Numbered from the stretch's first letter, positions 8,224-16,573 are shown. The stretch is 64,000 nucleotides of DNA from an uncultured Oscillibacter sp. (GCF_900544955.1 NZ_UQXD01000006.1:9949-73948), one strand, 5' to 3'. The notes: a model not told the origin generated them from the sequence alone. Numbers and translations are program-made.

Positions 8224-9509
8224 AGGGCCGCCTCCTGGTTTTGCAGGTCGCTGTACACGATCTCCCCGCCGCAGACGGTCATGGCCACCGCGGCGCACAC
8301 GCCCCAGCCGTCAAAGGGGGTGGCGCGGCCCAGGGAGCGGAAGGTGCCGCTGTCCACCATGTGGGGCCGGTTCTGGTCCAGCACGACCAGGTCCGCCGGG
8401 GCGCCGGGGGCGATCTCCCCGCCGGGGAGGCCGAAGAGCCGCCGGGGCGTCACGCACAGGGCCCGCAGGATCGTCTCCAGGGGCACCAGGCCCGTCTCCA
8501 CCAGCTGGGTGTACAGCACGGGGAAGGCGCACTCCAGGCCCACGATGCCGTTGAGGCTGCTTTGGAGGCCGCCGGATTTCTCCGCGGCGGCGTGGGGGGC
8601 GTGGTCCGTGGCGATGCAGTCGATGGTGCCGTCCAGCAGCCCCTCCAGCAGGGCGTCCCGGTCCGCGGCGGAGCGGATGGGGGGATTCATGCGGAAGCGG
8701 CCCTCGTCCCGGAGGTCCCCGTCGCACAGCAGCAGGTAGTGGGGCCCGGTCTCGCAGGAGACGGGCAGGCCCTCCGCCTTGGCGGCGCGGATCAGCGCCA
8801 CGGACTCCCGGGTGGAGATGTGGCACAGGTGGTAGCGGCAGCCGGTCTCCCGCACCAGGCGCAGATCCCGCTCCACCTGCCGCCACTCGCTCTCGGAGGG
8901 GTTGCCGGTGAGGCCGTGGGCCTTGGCGTAGGCCCCGTCGTGGACGCACCAGCCCTTGGGCAGGAGGGACTCGTCCTCGCTGTGGGCCACGATGGGCCTG
9001 TCCAGGGTTTTGGCAAGGCGCATGGCCTGGCGCATCCGCTGGTCGGACTGGACGCCCCGCCCGTCATCGGAAAAGCCCACGGCGTAGGGGGCCATGGCCG
9101 CCAGGTCCGCCAGCTCCTCCCCCCGCTCTCCCCGGGTGATGGCGCCGTAGGGGTAGACGTGGACCCGGGCGGAGCGCCGGATGGCCTCCAATTGGACCTG
9201 GAGGGTGGGCAGGTCCTCCGGCACCGGCTTCAGGTTGGGCATGGCGCACACCGCCGTGTAGCCCCCGGCGGCGGCCGCCGCCGTGCCGGAGGCGATGGTC
9301 TCCTTATAAGAAAAGCCAGGCTCCCGAAGATGAACGTGGACATCAACGAAACCTGGAACAAGAAGACGGTTATGCAGTTCAATGACGGAAAAGCCGTCCC
9401 GGGGGAGGGAGGGGGAAACGGAAACAATACGGCCCTGGTCGATGGCTACGTCAGCAGTTCGGAACGCGCCGTCCAGAAACACGGCCCCGCCGGTCAGCAG
9501 CAGACTCAT
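8220..9509 (-). CDS. pyrC: Dihydroorotase (type I)
   Basis: Cyclises carbamoyl aspartate to dihydroorotate. The 429-residue amidohydrolase shows the metal-binding HVHLREPG near residue 50 and the catalytic ATDHAPH near residue 300. This is the longer type I enzyme found in Gram-positive bacteria. ATG 9509 is chosen because GAAGGAG lies seven bases upstream and the promoter at 9549-9577 predicts a short leader. It is the first gene of the operon, and the leader of about 33 bases is too short for a PyrR attenuator. Confidence 0.96.
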   Translation of the reverse strand: MSLLLTGGAVFLDGAFRTADVAIDQGRIVSVSPSLPRDGFSVIELHNRLLVPGFVDVHVHLREPGFSYKETIASGTAAAAAGGYTAVCAMPNLKPVPEDLPTLQVQLEAIRRSARVHVYPYGAITRGERGEELADLAAMAPYAVGFSDDGRGVQSDQRMRQAMRLAKTLDRPIVAHSEDESLLPKGWCVHDGAYAKAHGLTGNPSESEWRQVERDLRLVRETGCRYHLCHISTRESVALIRAAKAEGLPVSCETGPHYLLLCDGDLRDEGRFRMNPPIRSAADRDALLEGLLDGTIDCIATDHAPHAAAEKSGGLQSSLNGIVGLECAFPVLYTQLVETGLVPLETILRALCVTPRRLFGLPGGEIAPGAPADLVVLDQNRPHMVDSGTFRSLGRATPFDGWGVCAAVAMTVCGGEIVYSDLQNQEAAL

Positions 9510-9548
9510 TGGAGTTCTCCTTCCTCGTGTAGATTCATTCGACATATT

Positions 9549-9577
9549 ATATTATCGGAAACGGCGGCCCTTGTCAA
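9549..9577 (-). promoter_or_regulatory. Sigma-A promoter of the pyr operon
   Basis: Consensus -35 TTGACA (9572-9577) and -10 TAATAT (9549-9554) on the minus strand, spaced 17 bases. Transcription should begin near 9542, about 33 bases before the pyrC start. Confidence 0.88.
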
Positions 9578-9602
9578 CGGGAATTCCAAAATGCGCCCGT
9601 AG

Positions 9603-9631
9603 AAAAAGCGGGCCGTGCGGCCCGCTTTTTT
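9603..9631. terminator. Hairpin terminator between the sod gene and the pyr promoter
   Basis: AAAAAGCGGGCC (9603-9614) pairs with GGCCCGCTTTTT (9619-9630) around a four-base loop, with T runs on both strands. It closes the superoxide dismutase transcript and insulates the pyr promoter. Confidence 0.88.
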
Positions 9632-9641
9632 GGGAGTCTGC

Positions 9642-10286
9642 TCAGGGCTGGGGACACCGGGGGCGGCAGTTCATCAGGGATTCGTAGGTCTGGGACAGCC
9701 CCGGCCAGTCCACCAACTGCCACCAGCTCTCGAAGTAGTCCCCCCGGCGGTTCTGGTATTGGAGGTAGTAGGCGTGCTCCCACACGTCGCAGCACAGCAG
9801 CGGCTGGAGGGGGAAAGGGGTGTCCTGGTTGGGGGTGGTGCGGATGGAGAGGGTGCCGTCCCCGTCGGCGGCCAGCCAGGCCCAGCCGGAGCCGAATTGC
9901 CCCAGGGCGGCGGTTTTCAGGGCGGATTTCAGCCCCGTCAGGTCCCCGAAGCACCGCTTCACCGCCCCGTCCAGCAATCCCGTGGGGGAGGAGGTGGGGG
10001 TGGGGGCCAGGGTGCGGAAATAGAGGTCGTGGTTGTACACGCCCCCGGCGTTGTTGCGGATGCCCTGGCGGATGCTGTCCGGCAGGGTGTTCCAATCCCG
10101 GCACAGCCGCTCCAGCGGCCAGCTCTGGAGGTCAGGCGCGCTCTCCAGCAGCCGGTTCAGGTTGTCGATATAGGTGGCGAAGTGCTTGTCGTGGTGGAAG
10201 TGAAGGGTCCGCTCGTCCAACTGGGGCAGCAGGGCGTCGTACCCGTAGGGCAGGGGCGGCAGGGTAAAGGGATAATGTTGTTCCAT
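9642..10286 (-). CDS. sodA: Superoxide dismutase, Fe/Mn family (Mn-type signature)
   Basis: Converts superoxide to oxygen and hydrogen peroxide in the cytosol. The 214-residue protein has the ligand histidines in LHFHHDKH and YNHDLYF, and the Asp/His pair in DVWEHAYYLQYQNRR. The second-shell Gly-Gly pair NNAGG together with a Gln in PNQDTPF is the Mn-enzyme pattern, since Fe enzymes place the Gln at the first site. ATG 10286 is chosen over an upstream start because it begins the conserved YPFTLPPLPY segment. It is a single-gene transcript. Confidence 0.94.
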   Translation of the reverse strand: MEQHYPFTLPPLPYGYDALLPQLDERTLHFHHDKHFATYIDNLNRLLESAPDLQSWPLERLCRDWNTLPDSIRQGIRNNAGGVYNHDLYFRTLAPTPTSSPTGLLDGAVKRCFGDLTGLKSALKTAALGQFGSGWAWLAADGDGTLSIRTTPNQDTPFPLQPLLCCDVWEHAYYLQYQNRRGDYFESWWQLVDWPGLSQTYESLMNCRPRCPQP

Positions 10287-10346
10287 GATGCAGCGTCCTT
10301 TCTGGCATGTTGCCAACAGTATATGCAGTTTCCCCGCTTTTTATTG

Positions 10347-10376
10347 CAAAAAGCACCGCCCCCGGAGGGGCGGTGC
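10347..10376 (-). terminator. Terminator reading leftwards, upstream of sodA
   Basis: GCACCGCCCC (10353-10362) pairs with GGGGCGGTGC (10367-10376) and is followed on the minus strand by TTTTTGC. It would end a leftward transcript arriving from 10,930 or from within the gene-free stretch. Confidence 0.8.
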
Positions 10377-10927
10377 GGCTGATCGAAAGACGGGAGTGGG
10401 GCCGGGAGGGGCGGAAGGGCGCGTGGGGGCGGCAGTCCGCCGCGCATGTTGGCATCCCCTTGCGGAGCAGGGAGTGGAGGTGCAAAACGGCAGATGCCTG
10501 GCCCGCGGAAGCGGGCCGGGCATCGCTGGGCATCGGTCGGTCCAGGTCGCTGGAGCCAGGGCGATCACCGCCGCCAGGTCTGCGGCGGGTTCGTCCAAGG
10601 AGAGGCCGCCGGTGATATTTCAAATAGGCGCCGCAAGCGGACCCCTTAGCCCGACCCGCTTTTCCAGCACCGCCAGCAGCAGACCCGGTTGTAGAAAAGC
10701 CGTTGCTGGTACGGCGGGGATCGCCGCCGGCGGAGCCCACCAATCCGGCGGTCGGGAATGTCCGAAGGGCGTTTTTGCCGTCCCCCACACCGCTCCTCCG
10801 GAGATGGTGCACCGGCCAACGGGCCTGGGACATCGTTCAGCGAAATGCGCGGCGAAGCGCGCTTGGCGGAGGAGCTGCCGGGCGGACCGAACACAGCCCC
10901 GGCCCGGTCCCCCTCGGCCCTGCCGGT
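10377..10927. other. About 550 bases with no recognisable gene
   Basis: Open frames here are arginine/proline-rich and match no family I know. The stretch lies on the minus strand between the stop of the NifX-like gene and a terminator at 10347-10376, so it is probably transcribed. It may hold a decayed gene or a non-coding RNA. No RNase P, SRP, T-box or riboswitch signature was found by eye. Confidence 0.5.
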
Positions 10928-11320
10928 TCAGCAGTGACCGCAAGTGTGGCCCTCGCCGTGGCCGCCGCAGACGTGGTCCTCGCCGTGGTGGTGGTCGCAG
11001 GTGGCGTCCTGGACGCAGGCCAGGGTGCCCGCCAGCAGCTCCGCCACCCGCTGGTCCGCGTCGCCGGTGCAGCCGGCGTACAGCCGGATGCCGGCCTCCG
11101 CCAGAGCCGCCTGGGCCCCGCCGCCGATGCCGCCGCAGATCAGGCAGTCCGCCCCCTGGGCCTGCAAGAAGCCGGCCAGCGCACCGTGACCGCTGCCGTT
11201 GGTGGGCACCACCCGGGAGGCGGTCACCGCGCCGTTTTCCACGTCGTAGAGCTTGAACTGCTCCGTGTGGCCGAAGTGGCCGAAGACCTGTCCGTTTTCA
11301 TAGGTAACTGCGATTTTCAT
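10928..11320 (-). CDS. NifX/NifB-type dinitrogenase iron-molybdenum cofactor family protein with His/Cys-rich tail
   Basis: A 130-residue single-domain protein of the NifX/NafY fold (MKIAVTYENGQVFGHFGHTEQF...CLICGGIGGGAQAALAEAGI). This fold binds iron-sulfur or FeMo-cofactor precursors, and stand-alone copies in anaerobes are thought to act in metal-cluster handling. It is not evidence of nitrogen fixation here. The last 25 residues are unusually rich in His and Cys (CDHHHGEDHVCGGH...CGHC), suggesting metal storage or sensing (inference). ATG 11320 overlaps the DUF134 stop as ATGA, so the two are coupled. Confidence 0.85.
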   Translation of the reverse strand: MKIAVTYENGQVFGHFGHTEQFKLYDVENGAVTASRVVPTNGSGHGALAGFLQAQGADCLICGGIGGGAQAALAEAGIRLYAGCTGDADQRVAELLAGTLACVQDATCDHHHGEDHVCGGHGEGHTCGHC

Positions 11321-11673
11321 ATGTCTGCTTCCTTTCCTGTTTCCGGGGAGCACCCGCCGCAGCGGCCGCCGCCGCAGCCCTTCCGGGGGCAGAGGGCATA
11401 GCTGCCACCGCCGATTTGCAGCGGCCGCCCCTCCACCAGGAAGACCGACAGCTTCCGCCGGGCCTGGGCGTAGATGCGCTGGACAGTGGTTCGGGCCACG
11501 CCCATCCGGGCGGCGGCCTCCTCCTGGTTCAGCCCCAGGTAGTCCATCAGCCGGAGCGTCTCATACTCCTCCACCGTCAGGGCCACCGCCTCCCGGCCCT
11601 CCGGACGCTCCGGGGAGAAGCGGCAGTGGAGCGGGAGCTGGCAGACCCGGCGGCATTTGGCAGTTCGCGGCAT
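11317..11673 (-). CDS. DUF134 family helix-turn-helix protein
   Basis: A 118-residue putative DNA-binding protein. The middle carries a sigma-region-4-like helix-turn-helix (LTVEEYETLRLMDYLGLNQEEAAARMGV...TVQRIYAQARRKL), and both ends hold cysteines (CRRVC near the start, CPRKGCGGGRCGGC near the end) that could bind metal. DUF134 genes commonly precede NifX-type genes in Clostridia. A palindrome overlaps its own promoter (11695-11732), so autoregulation in response to a metal or redox signal is plausible but inferred. Confidence 0.85.
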   Translation of the reverse strand: MPRTAKCRRVCQLPLHCRFSPERPEGREAVALTVEEYETLRLMDYLGLNQEEAAARMGVARTTVQRIYAQARRKLSVFLVEGRPLQIGGGSYALCPRKGCGGGRCGGCSPETGKEADI

Positions 11674-11694
11674 GGTGTCCCTCCTCTATTTTGA

Positions 11695-11732
11695 ACATAT
11701 GCCTAGTATACATGTTTTTGGGCATATGTCAA
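11695..11732 (-). promoter_or_regulatory. Promoter and palindromic operator of the DUF134-NifX operon
   Basis: Minus-strand -35 TTGACA (11727-11732) and -10 TATACT (11705-11710) are spaced 16 bases. A 9-bp inverted repeat, ACATATGCC (11695-11703) and GGCATATGT (11721-11729), straddles the promoter: one arm overlaps the -35 and the other abuts the -10. This geometry suits repression by a dimer. Confidence 0.82.
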
Positions 11733-11783
11733 GTATGCTTCCGCTGCTGAAGGCGGCCCCGCCGGACGGCCGGCGGCGGGCGT

Positions 11784-11812
11784 AAAAATCCCGGCCCCCG
11801 AGGGGGCCGGGA
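11784..11812 (-). terminator. Terminator of the phosphoglucomutase transcript
   Basis: TCCCGGCCCCC (11789-11799) pairs with GGGGGCCGGGA (11802-11812), followed on the minus strand by TTTTT. It begins 12 bases after the stop codon at 11824. Confidence 0.85.
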
Positions 11813-11823
11813 CGTGCGTGCGG

Positions 11824-13551
11824 TTACTTTTTCAGAGTGTCCACCCACCGGCCGTACTTTTCCAGGTTGGCCTGGGCGCCGGCGGCGTCCGGGCCCTGGG
11901 TGAGGATGTAGACCTTGATCTTGGGCTCCGTGCCGGAGGGCCGGACGATGACGGAGGTGCCGTCGGCCATCTCGAAGCGGAGCACGTTGGACCCGGAGAG
12001 CTCCATAGTGGTGCGGCTGCCGGTGGCGGTGTCGGTGACGGAGCCGTCCAGGTAGTCCTTGAAGGCGGCCACGGCCACGCCGGAGAGCTGGGCCGGGGGA
12101 TTCTCCCGGAGGGACTTCATCAGCGCCGCCATGTCCTTGAGGCCGTCCAGGCCAGGCATCACCAGGTTGTAGGTCTTCTCGGCGTAGTAGCCGTATTTGG
12201 CGTACAGGTCCTCCAGGGCGTCGGCCAGGGTCTTGCCCTGGGCGGCGTACCAGGCGGCCATCTCCGTGAGCAGCAGGGAGGCGGTGACGGCGTCCTTGTC
12301 CCGGACGTAGTCCCCCAGCATGTAGCCGTAGGACTCCTCATAGGAGAAGATGACCTTGCCCTCTCCGGCGGCCTCCAGCTTGTCCTTCTTCTCCGCCAGG
12401 AACTTGAAGCCGGTGAAGGTGTCGAAGGACTGGAGGCCGTTCACCTCCGCCACCTTCCGGGCCATCTCGGTGGTGACGATGGTTTTCAGGGCCACGGGCT
12501 TCTCCGGCAGCTTGCCGGAGCGCTTCATGGCGCCGATCAGGTAGTCCAGCAGCAGCACGCCGGTCTGATTGCCGGAGATGACCTTGAACGCGCCGTCCTT
12601 GGTCCGCACCATGATGCCAACCCGGTCCGCGTCGGGGTCGGAGCCCAGGATGAAGTCGGCCCCCTCCCGCTGGGCGATGTCCACCGCCAGGTGGAAGCCC
12701 TCCGGGTTCTCCGGGTTGGGGGAGACCACCGTGGGGAAGTTGCCGTCCAGGACCATCTGCTCCGGCACGCAGATCAGGTGCCGGATGCCCAGGCGCTTCA
12801 GCGCCTCGGGGATCAGCCGGTAGCCGGTGCCGTGGAAGGGGGTGTAGACCAGCTTAAAGGTGTCCGCCACCCGGGCCACGGTCTCGTAGTCATTGACCTG
12901 GGCCATGACGTTGTCCAGGAACTGCTCGTCGGTCTCGGCGCCCAGGACCTCGATCAACCCCGCCTCCACCGCCTTGCCGTAGGGCATGGTCCGCACGCCG
13001 TCAAAGATGTCGATCTCCCCCAGCCGCTTGGCGATGGCGTCGGCGTGGTGGGGGGGGAGCTGGGCGCCGTCCTCCCAGTAGACCTTGTAGCCGTTGTACT
13101 CCTTGGGGTTGTGGCTGGCGGTGACGTTGATGCCCGCCTGGCAGTGGTAGGCCCGCACGGCAAAGCTCAGCTCCGGCGTGGGCCGCAGGGACTCGAAAAT
13201 GCGGACGTGGATGCCGTTGGCGGCGCAGACCTCCGCGGCAGCCCGGGCGAAGTCCATGGAGTGGTTGCGGCAGTCCATGCAGATGGCCACGCCCCGGCAC
13301 TTGCCCTCCTCGCCCTCGGCGGCGATGACGTCGGCAAAGCCCTGGGTGGCCCAGCGGATCACGTGCAGATTCATGTTGTGCAGGCCGGTGCACATGGTGC
13401 CCCGCAGTCCGGCGGTGCCGAACTCCAGCGGGCCGTAAAACCGGGCCTCGATCTCCTTGGGATCGGTTCGGAGGGCCTCCAGCTCCGCGTGCTCCTCCGG
13501 AGACAGGGCGGGGCTGGCCAGCCACTTCTCATATTCCTTCATGAACGCCAT
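11824..13551 (-). CDS. Phosphoglucomutase/phosphomannomutase (alpha-D-phosphohexomutase)
   Basis: Interconverts hexose 1- and 6-phosphates, feeding sugar-nucleotide and cell-envelope synthesis. The 575-residue length is that of PgcA-type enzymes. The phosphoserine loop TASHNPKEYNGYK is near residue 140, the metal-binding loop DPDADRVG near residue 305, the sugar-specificity loop (SYEESYGY) near residue 400, and the phosphate-binding RPSGTEPKIK near the C-terminus. ATG 13551 is preceded by AGGAGG at eight bases. It is the last gene of the walJ-rlmH-DUF2007 run. Confidence 0.93.
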   Translation of the reverse strand: MAFMKEYEKWLASPALSPEEHAELEALRTDPKEIEARFYGPLEFGTAGLRGTMCTGLHNMNLHVIRWATQGFADVIAAEGEEGKCRGVAICMDCRNHSMDFARAAAEVCAANGIHVRIFESLRPTPELSFAVRAYHCQAGINVTASHNPKEYNGYKVYWEDGAQLPPHHADAIAKRLGEIDIFDGVRTMPYGKAVEAGLIEVLGAETDEQFLDNVMAQVNDYETVARVADTFKLVYTPFHGTGYRLIPEALKRLGIRHLICVPEQMVLDGNFPTVVSPNPENPEGFHLAVDIAQREGADFILGSDPDADRVGIMVRTKDGAFKVISGNQTGVLLLDYLIGAMKRSGKLPEKPVALKTIVTTEMARKVAEVNGLQSFDTFTGFKFLAEKKDKLEAAGEGKVIFSYEESYGYMLGDYVRDKDAVTASLLLTEMAAWYAAQGKTLADALEDLYAKYGYYAEKTYNLVMPGLDGLKDMAALMKSLRENPPAQLSGVAVAAFKDYLDGSVTDTATGSRTTMELSGSNVLRFEMADGTSVIVRPSGTEPKIKVYILTQGPDAAGAQANLEKYGRWVDTLKK

Positions 13552-13574
13552 ACACAATTCCTCCTATATTGATG

Positions 13575-13883
13575 TCAATTGGATGTCGTGTCGTCCGGGA
13601 CCTCCGGGGCCTCCAGCACCGCCCGGGCCTCCTCCAGGCGGGAGGCAGGGACGTACAGCTCCACTCCCTGGGAGGCGAAGCCCCCCAGCACCCGGCCCAG
13701 GGACCCGCTCTTGAAGGCGGGGATGCCGCAGGAGGCCAGCAGGGACACCGTGATGTCCGCCATGCTGTCCAGCTCCCACTGGATGTCCAGCCGGGCCGCC
13801 TGCTCCGGTGCGCCGGCGGCATCCCGGGGCCAGTCCGCCGGAATGGCCTCCGACCGGCCCCGAAAATCCTGTGCCTGTTCCAT
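13575..13883 (-). CDS. DUF2007-domain protein (putative signal-transducing protein)
   Basis: A 102-residue protein whose last 65 residues match the DUF2007 ferredoxin-like fold (ADITVSLLASCGIPAF...GGFASQGVELYVPASRLEEARAVLE). The family was named for a distant resemblance to PII proteins, and its ligand is unknown. The N-terminal 40 residues are variable. ATG 13883 follows AAGGTGG. It lies between rlmH (14 bases away) and the phosphoglucomutase gene (23 bases away), so it is probably co-transcribed. Confidence 0.75.
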   Translation of the reverse strand: MEQAQDFRGRSEAIPADWPRDAAGAPEQAARLDIQWELDSMADITVSLLASCGIPAFKSGSLGRVLGGFASQGVELYVPASRLEEARAVLEAPEVPDDTTSN

Positions 13884-13897
13884 GGGCAAGACCACCT

Positions 13898-14380
13898 TTA
13901 CTTGTGATATTTGGTTCCCGCGTTGATCTGGTACGCCCGGTAGATCTGCTCCAGCAGCATCACCCGGGCCAGATGGTGGGGAAACGTCATGGGGGACATG
14001 GACAGCCGCTCCCAAGCCTCTGCCTTGAGGGAGGAGTGGAGGCCGAAGGACCCGCCGATGACAAACGCCAGGCGGCTGCCGCCCTGCTGGGCCCAGCTGT
14101 CCATCCGCCGGGCCAGCTCCTCGCTGCTGTGCATGCGCCCCTCCACGCACAGGGCGACGAGCCCGGCGCCGGGGGGCAGCTTGGCCCGGACGGCGTCCGC
14201 CTCCCGGGCCAGGGCGGCGTCGATCTGGGCGGGGGAGGGGTTCTCCGGCAGACGCTCCTCCGGCAGCTCCACCAATTCCAGCTTGCAGTACCGGGAGAGG
14301 CGCTTGGCGTACTCCGCCGCCGCGTCGGCGTAGAAAGCCTCCTTCAGCTTCCCCACGCACAGCAGCGTCACTCTCTGCAT
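13898..14380 (-). CDS. rlmH: 23S rRNA (pseudouridine1915-N3)-methyltransferase
   Basis: Methylates pseudouridine 1915 in helix 69 of 23S rRNA. The 160-residue SPOUT-class protein shows the SAM-binding knot (LAFVIGGSFGLHSSL near residue 104-118) and the C-terminal LLEQIYRAYQINAGTKYHK that defines RlmH. ATG 14380 overlaps the stop of the upstream metallo-hydrolase gene by 13 bases. The walJ-rlmH order is common in Firmicutes. Confidence 0.95.
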   Translation of the reverse strand: MQRVTLLCVGKLKEAFYADAAAEYAKRLSRYCKLELVELPEERLPENPSPAQIDAALAREADAVRAKLPPGAGLVALCVEGRMHSSEELARRMDSWAQQGGSRLAFVIGGSFGLHSSLKAEAWERLSMSPMTFPHHLARVMLLEQIYRAYQINAGTKYHK

Positions 14381-15168
14381 AGCGCCCTCCTGGCCACGGT
14401 GTGGGCGGGGCCCAGGGTGTCCCGGGGGGCCACGGAGAGCCGCGGGGCCAGCTCCGCGGCGGAGAGGGCGGTCTCCACGGCGGTGCGGGCCATGGCGGGG
14501 GTGTTGTTCTCCCGGCTGAGGTGGGAGAGCACCAGCTCCTCCGTGCCGCTCTCCGCCAGGGTTACGGCGAACCGGGCGGCGTCGCCGTTGGAGAGGTGGC
14601 CCTCGACGCCCAGGATGCGCTGCTTCAGATAGTAGGGGTAGGGCCCGCTGCGCAGGGCCTCCACGTCGTGGTTGGCCTCCAGAAACACCAGCGCCGCCCC
14701 GGGCAGAATCTCCGCCGCCTCGCCGGGGATGTAACCCGTGTCCGTCAGCAGGCCCACGGCGCCGTCCGCCGTGTCGATGCGGTAGCCGCAGGAGCCGGGG
14801 GCGTCGTGGGAGGTGGGGAAGGCGGTGACGGTGCAGCCGCCCAGAGAGACGGGCACGCACAGGGGGAGCTCCTCCAGCCGGGGGTGGATGCCCGCCATGC
14901 GGTATTCCAGCTCCCGGCAGGTGCGGCCAGTGGACTGAACGGGGCAGGCGGTGCGCTTGAGCAGAGTCTGGAGCCCGGAGATGTGGTCCGCGTGGGTGTG
15001 GGTGACCAGCACCGCGTCCAGCGCCTCCGGCGCCAGGCCCAGCTCCCGGAGGGCGGCGGTGATCCGGCGGCAGGAGATGCCCGCGTCCAGCAGCAGATGG
15101 GTGCCGTCGCAGGAGAGGAGCAGGGCGTTCCCGGAGGAGCCGCTGGCCAGGGTATGTACTGTGGTCAA
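14368..15168 (-). CDS. walJ: MBL-fold metallohydrolase of the WalJ/YycJ family
   Basis: A 266-residue beta-lactamase-fold hydrolase with the metal motif THTHADH near residue 68, a second His in FPTSHD and an Asp in LLTDTGY. YycJ proteins are reported to be exonucleases linked to DNA mismatch repair and sit in the wal region. No ATG fits the conserved start TTVHTLASGSSGN. A TTG at 15168 with GAGGG upstream is chosen. An earlier TTG at 15225 lies inside the terminator hairpin of murA and is rejected. Confidence 0.88.
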   Translation of the reverse strand: MTTVHTLASGSSGNALLLSCDGTHLLLDAGISCRRITAALRELGLAPEALDAVLVTHTHADHISGLQTLLKRTACPVQSTGRTCRELEYRMAGIHPRLEELPLCVPVSLGGCTVTAFPTSHDAPGSCGYRIDTADGAVGLLTDTGYIPGEAAEILPGAALVFLEANHDVEALRSGPYPYYLKQRILGVEGHLSNGDAARFAVTLAESGTEELVLSHLSRENNTPAMARTAVETALSAAELAPRLSVAPRDTLGPAHTVARRALCRE

Positions 15169-15185
15169 AATGATCCCTCGTTTGT

Positions 15186-15251
15186 CAAAAAAGTAAAGCG
15201 TCCGCCGGGGAAGAACGCCGACCAAGGGCCGTCATCCTCCCCGGCGGACGC
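15186..15251 (-). terminator. Terminator of murA
   Basis: A 14-bp perfect stem (15198-15211 with 15238-15251) is followed on the minus strand by TTTACTTTTTTG. It separates murA from walJ. Confidence 0.82.
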
Positions 15252-15274
15252 AGGTGGATACAAAGAGAACAGGG

Positions 15275-16573
15275 TCAGCCGATATGCGCTTCCAGCTCCT
15301 CGGACTCCTCCGCGTCCTGGAGGGAGCGGATGTCGGCGCCCAGCGCCCGCAGCTTGGCCACGATGTCCTCGTAGCCCCGCTCAATGTATTGGACGCAGCT
15401 GATTTCGCTCTGGCCGTGGGCGGCCAGGGCGGCGATGACCAGGGCGGCACCGGCCCGCAGGTCGCAGGCCTGGATGGGGGCGCCGGTGAGGTGGTCCACC
15501 CCCTCCACCACGGCGGTTTTGTCGTCCACCTGGATGGAGGCGCCCATGCGCTTGAGCTCATCCACGTAGCGGTAGCGGTTGTTCCACACGCTCTCCGTCA
15601 CCAGGGAGGTGCCCTCCGCCAAGCACAGAACGGCGGTGATCTGGGGCTGCATATCCGTGGGGAAGCCGGGGTAGGGCAGGGTTTTGACATTGGCCTTCTG
15701 GAGCCTGCCGGTGCGGCGGACCAGGAGGGTGTCCTCCCGCTCCTCCACCTCCACGCCGCACTCCTGGAGCTTGGCGGTGATGCAGTCCATGTGCTTGGGG
15801 ATGATGTTCTTCACCAGCACCTGGCCGCCGGTGGCGGCCACGGCGGCCATATAGGTCCCCGCCTCGATCTGGTCGGGGATGATGGCGTAGGAGCCGCCGG
15901 AGAGATGCTCTACCCCCCGGATTTTGATGGTGTCGGTGCCGGCGCCCCGGACGTTGGCCCCCATGGAGTTGAGGAAGTTGGCCAAATCCACGATGTGGGG
16001 CTCCTTAGCGGCGTTTTCGATGACAGTGTTCCCCTCCGCCATGACGGCGGCCATCATGATGTTCATGGTGGCGCCCACGGATACCACGTCCAGGTAGATG
16101 TTGGCGCCCTTGAGGCGGCCGCCCTCCGCGGAGGCGTGGATAAAGCCGCCCTCCACCAACACCTTGGCCCCCAGGGTGGTGAAGCCCTTCACGTGCTGGT
16201 CGATGGGGCGGACGCCGAAGTTGCACCCGCCGGGCATGGCTACCTCCGCCTCGCCGAAGCGGCCCAGCAGAGAGCCGATCAGGTAGTAGGAGGCGCGAAT
16301 CCGCCGGGCCAGCTCATAACTGGTCCGGGTGGAGTGGATGCGGCGGCAGTCGATTTCCACGGTGTGGCGGTTGACGGTGCGGATGCTGGCGCCCAGCTGT
16401 TCCAGGATGCGCAGGCACATGGTGACGTCGGAAATCTGGGGCAGGTTCTCAATGCGGCAGACCCCATCCACCAGCAGCGCGGCGGGAATAATGGCGACGG
16501 CGGCATTCTTGGCGCCGCTGATCTCAACCTCACCAAACAGGGGCTTTCCACCCTGTATCAAATACTTTGTCAA
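15275..16573 (-). CDS. murA: UDP-N-acetylglucosamine 1-carboxyvinyltransferase
   Basis: Adds enolpyruvate from PEP to UDP-GlcNAc, the first committed step of peptidoglycan synthesis and the fosfomycin target. The 432-residue protein begins with the conserved GGKPLFGEVEISGAKNAA and has the active-site cysteine in GGCNFGVRPIDQH near residue 118. The start is a TTG at 16573 behind GAGAGGG. It sits inside the wal region between walI and walJ but has its own promoter (16814-16842) and terminator, so it is an independent unit. Confidence 0.96.
   Translation of the reverse strand: MTKYLIQGGKPLFGEVEISGAKNAAVAIIPAALLVDGVCRIENLPQISDVTMCLRILEQLGASIRTVNRHTVEIDCRRIHSTRTSYELARRIRASYYLIGSLLGRFGEAEVAMPGGCNFGVRPIDQHVKGFTTLGAKVLVEGGFIHASAEGGRLKGANIYLDVVSVGATMNIMMAAVMAEGNTVIENAAKEPHIVDLANFLNSMGANVRGAGTDTIKIRGVEHLSGGSYAIIPDQIEAGTYMAAVAATGGQVLVKNIIPKHMDCITAKLQECGVEVEEREDTLLVRRTGRLQKANVKTLPYPGFPTDMQPQITAVLCLAEGTSLVTESVWNNRYRYVDELKRMGASIQVDDKTAVVEGVDHLTGAPIQACDLRAGAALVIAALAAHGQSEISCVQYIERGYEDIVAKLRALGADIRSLQDAEESEELEAHIG

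Noticed and set aside
10377..10927. RNase P RNA, SRP RNA or T-box in the gap
   Set aside because: None of the diagnostic conserved strings (for example GAGGAAAGTCC) was found on either strand.
10928..11320. Nitrogen fixation capacity
   Set aside because: A stand-alone NifX-fold protein is widespread in non-fixing anaerobes and no nif structural gene is present.
15198..15225. TTG start at 15225 for the WalJ-type gene
   Set aside because: It falls inside the loop of the murA terminator and has no Shine-Dalgarno site; 15168 is better supported.
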